In this document: piece by piece, positions 63,954 through 64,000 of the stretch
How the letters are laid out: each line of letters starts with the position of its first letter
Numbering within the stretch: position 1 is the first letter of the stretch
Source of the DNA: Gammaproteobacteria bacterium HGW-Gammaproteobacteria-15
GTDB taxonomy: Bacteria > Pseudomonadota > Gammaproteobacteria > Enterobacterales > Alteromonadaceae
Reading direction: 5' to 3'
DNA: 64,000 nt
Assembly: GCA_002840125.1 (NCBI GenBank)
Contig: PGZF01000003.1
Span: 496,001 to 560,000 of the forward strand
The notes under the pieces: generated by a model
Told to the model about the DNA's origin: nothing
What the model saw: the letters and a program-made list of their open reading frames with translations, nothing else
Database searches by the model: none
Made by a program: the position numbers and the translations under genes

Positions 63954-64000
63954 ATGCATAACCCTGTTTTTCTTGGTGTAAATATTGACCACGTAGCCAC
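63954..64000 (+). CDS. pdxJ: Pyridoxine 5'-phosphate synthase, 5' end only
   Basis: The first 15 codons read MHNPVFLGVNIDHVA, matching the PdxJ N-terminus, before the window ends. CCGGAG lies upstream of the ATG. PdxJ makes pyridoxine 5'-phosphate in vitamin B6 synthesis, and its place after recO is conserved. Confidence 0.9.
   Translation, partial: MHNPVFLGVNIDHVA

Noticed and set aside
1..64000. CRISPR arrays, insertion sequences, prophage, rRNA
   Set aside because: No regularly spaced repeats, transposase, integrase other than XerD, phage structural gene or rRNA sequence was seen.

Overview
The window is a 64 kb piece of a gammaproteobacterial chromosome. Product sequences and local gene order suggest an Alteromonadales/Chromatiaceae-type marine or freshwater bacterium of the Rheinheimera / Arsukibacterium / Alishewanella kind. 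This is an inference from synteny and family resemblance; no 16S gene is present. Most of the window is conserved core genome, with small accessory insertions and an unusual density of signal-transduction genes.

Layout. 0-8.3 kb is signalling: a hybrid kinase cut by the window edge, an HDOD protein, rdgC, then a membrane histidine kinase divergent from a tightly coupled CheY-like / CheC-like / GGDEF operon. 8.3-14.2 kb is the threonine operon with a readable thrL attenuator, thrABC, and ung fused translationally to its end, closed by a bidirectional terminator shared with a small DUF3545 gene. 14.3-25.6 kb holds pgi, tal, a receiver-TPR protein, yaaA, gsk, an L,D-carboxypeptidase, srmB, trmN6 and a YcaQ/AlkX-type glycosylase. 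25.6-37.2 kb is the fldB, xerD-dsbC-recJ ... prfB-lysS block, in which three sensor genes sit between recJ and prfB; prfB keeps its programmed +1 frameshift. 37.3-39.6 kb is a YqjD/YqjE/YqjK-like envelope cluster with a PerM-type transporter.

39.6-43.2 kb is the most accessory stretch. It has an AT-rich pair of unknown envelope genes, a PadR/HAAS membrane pair with a multi-site operator, and a ParD/ParE-like toxin-antitoxin pair lying exactly between an intact tRNA-Gly(CCC) and a displaced copy of that tRNA's 3' half. 43.5-53.5 kb has a DUF5924/DUF2914 membrane protein behind a 23-codon leader ORF containing three prolines in a row, then prpE, arfB, dbpA, an M20 hydrolase, an M23 peptidase-bactofilin pair overlapping by 97 nt, slyD and ygfZ. 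53.7-64 kb is the classical sdhE-ygfX, nadB, rpoE-rseABC, lepA-lepB-rnc-era-recO-pdxJ order.

The observations most worth checking are these. (1) rpoE has an internal deletion of about 56 nt that removes part of sigma region 2 and shifts the frame, although rseABC downstream are intact. (2) The toxin-antitoxin pair looks like a roughly 0.6 kb tRNA-integrated mini-island with no integrase. (3) Three copies of a ~97-103 nt structured intergenic repeat have compensatory changes in their closing stem, and each begins 17-26 nt after a stop codon. (4) There are two candidate short leader ORFs, upstream of the DUF5924 gene and of lepA. Promoter and terminator calls are by eye and should be treated as candidates.
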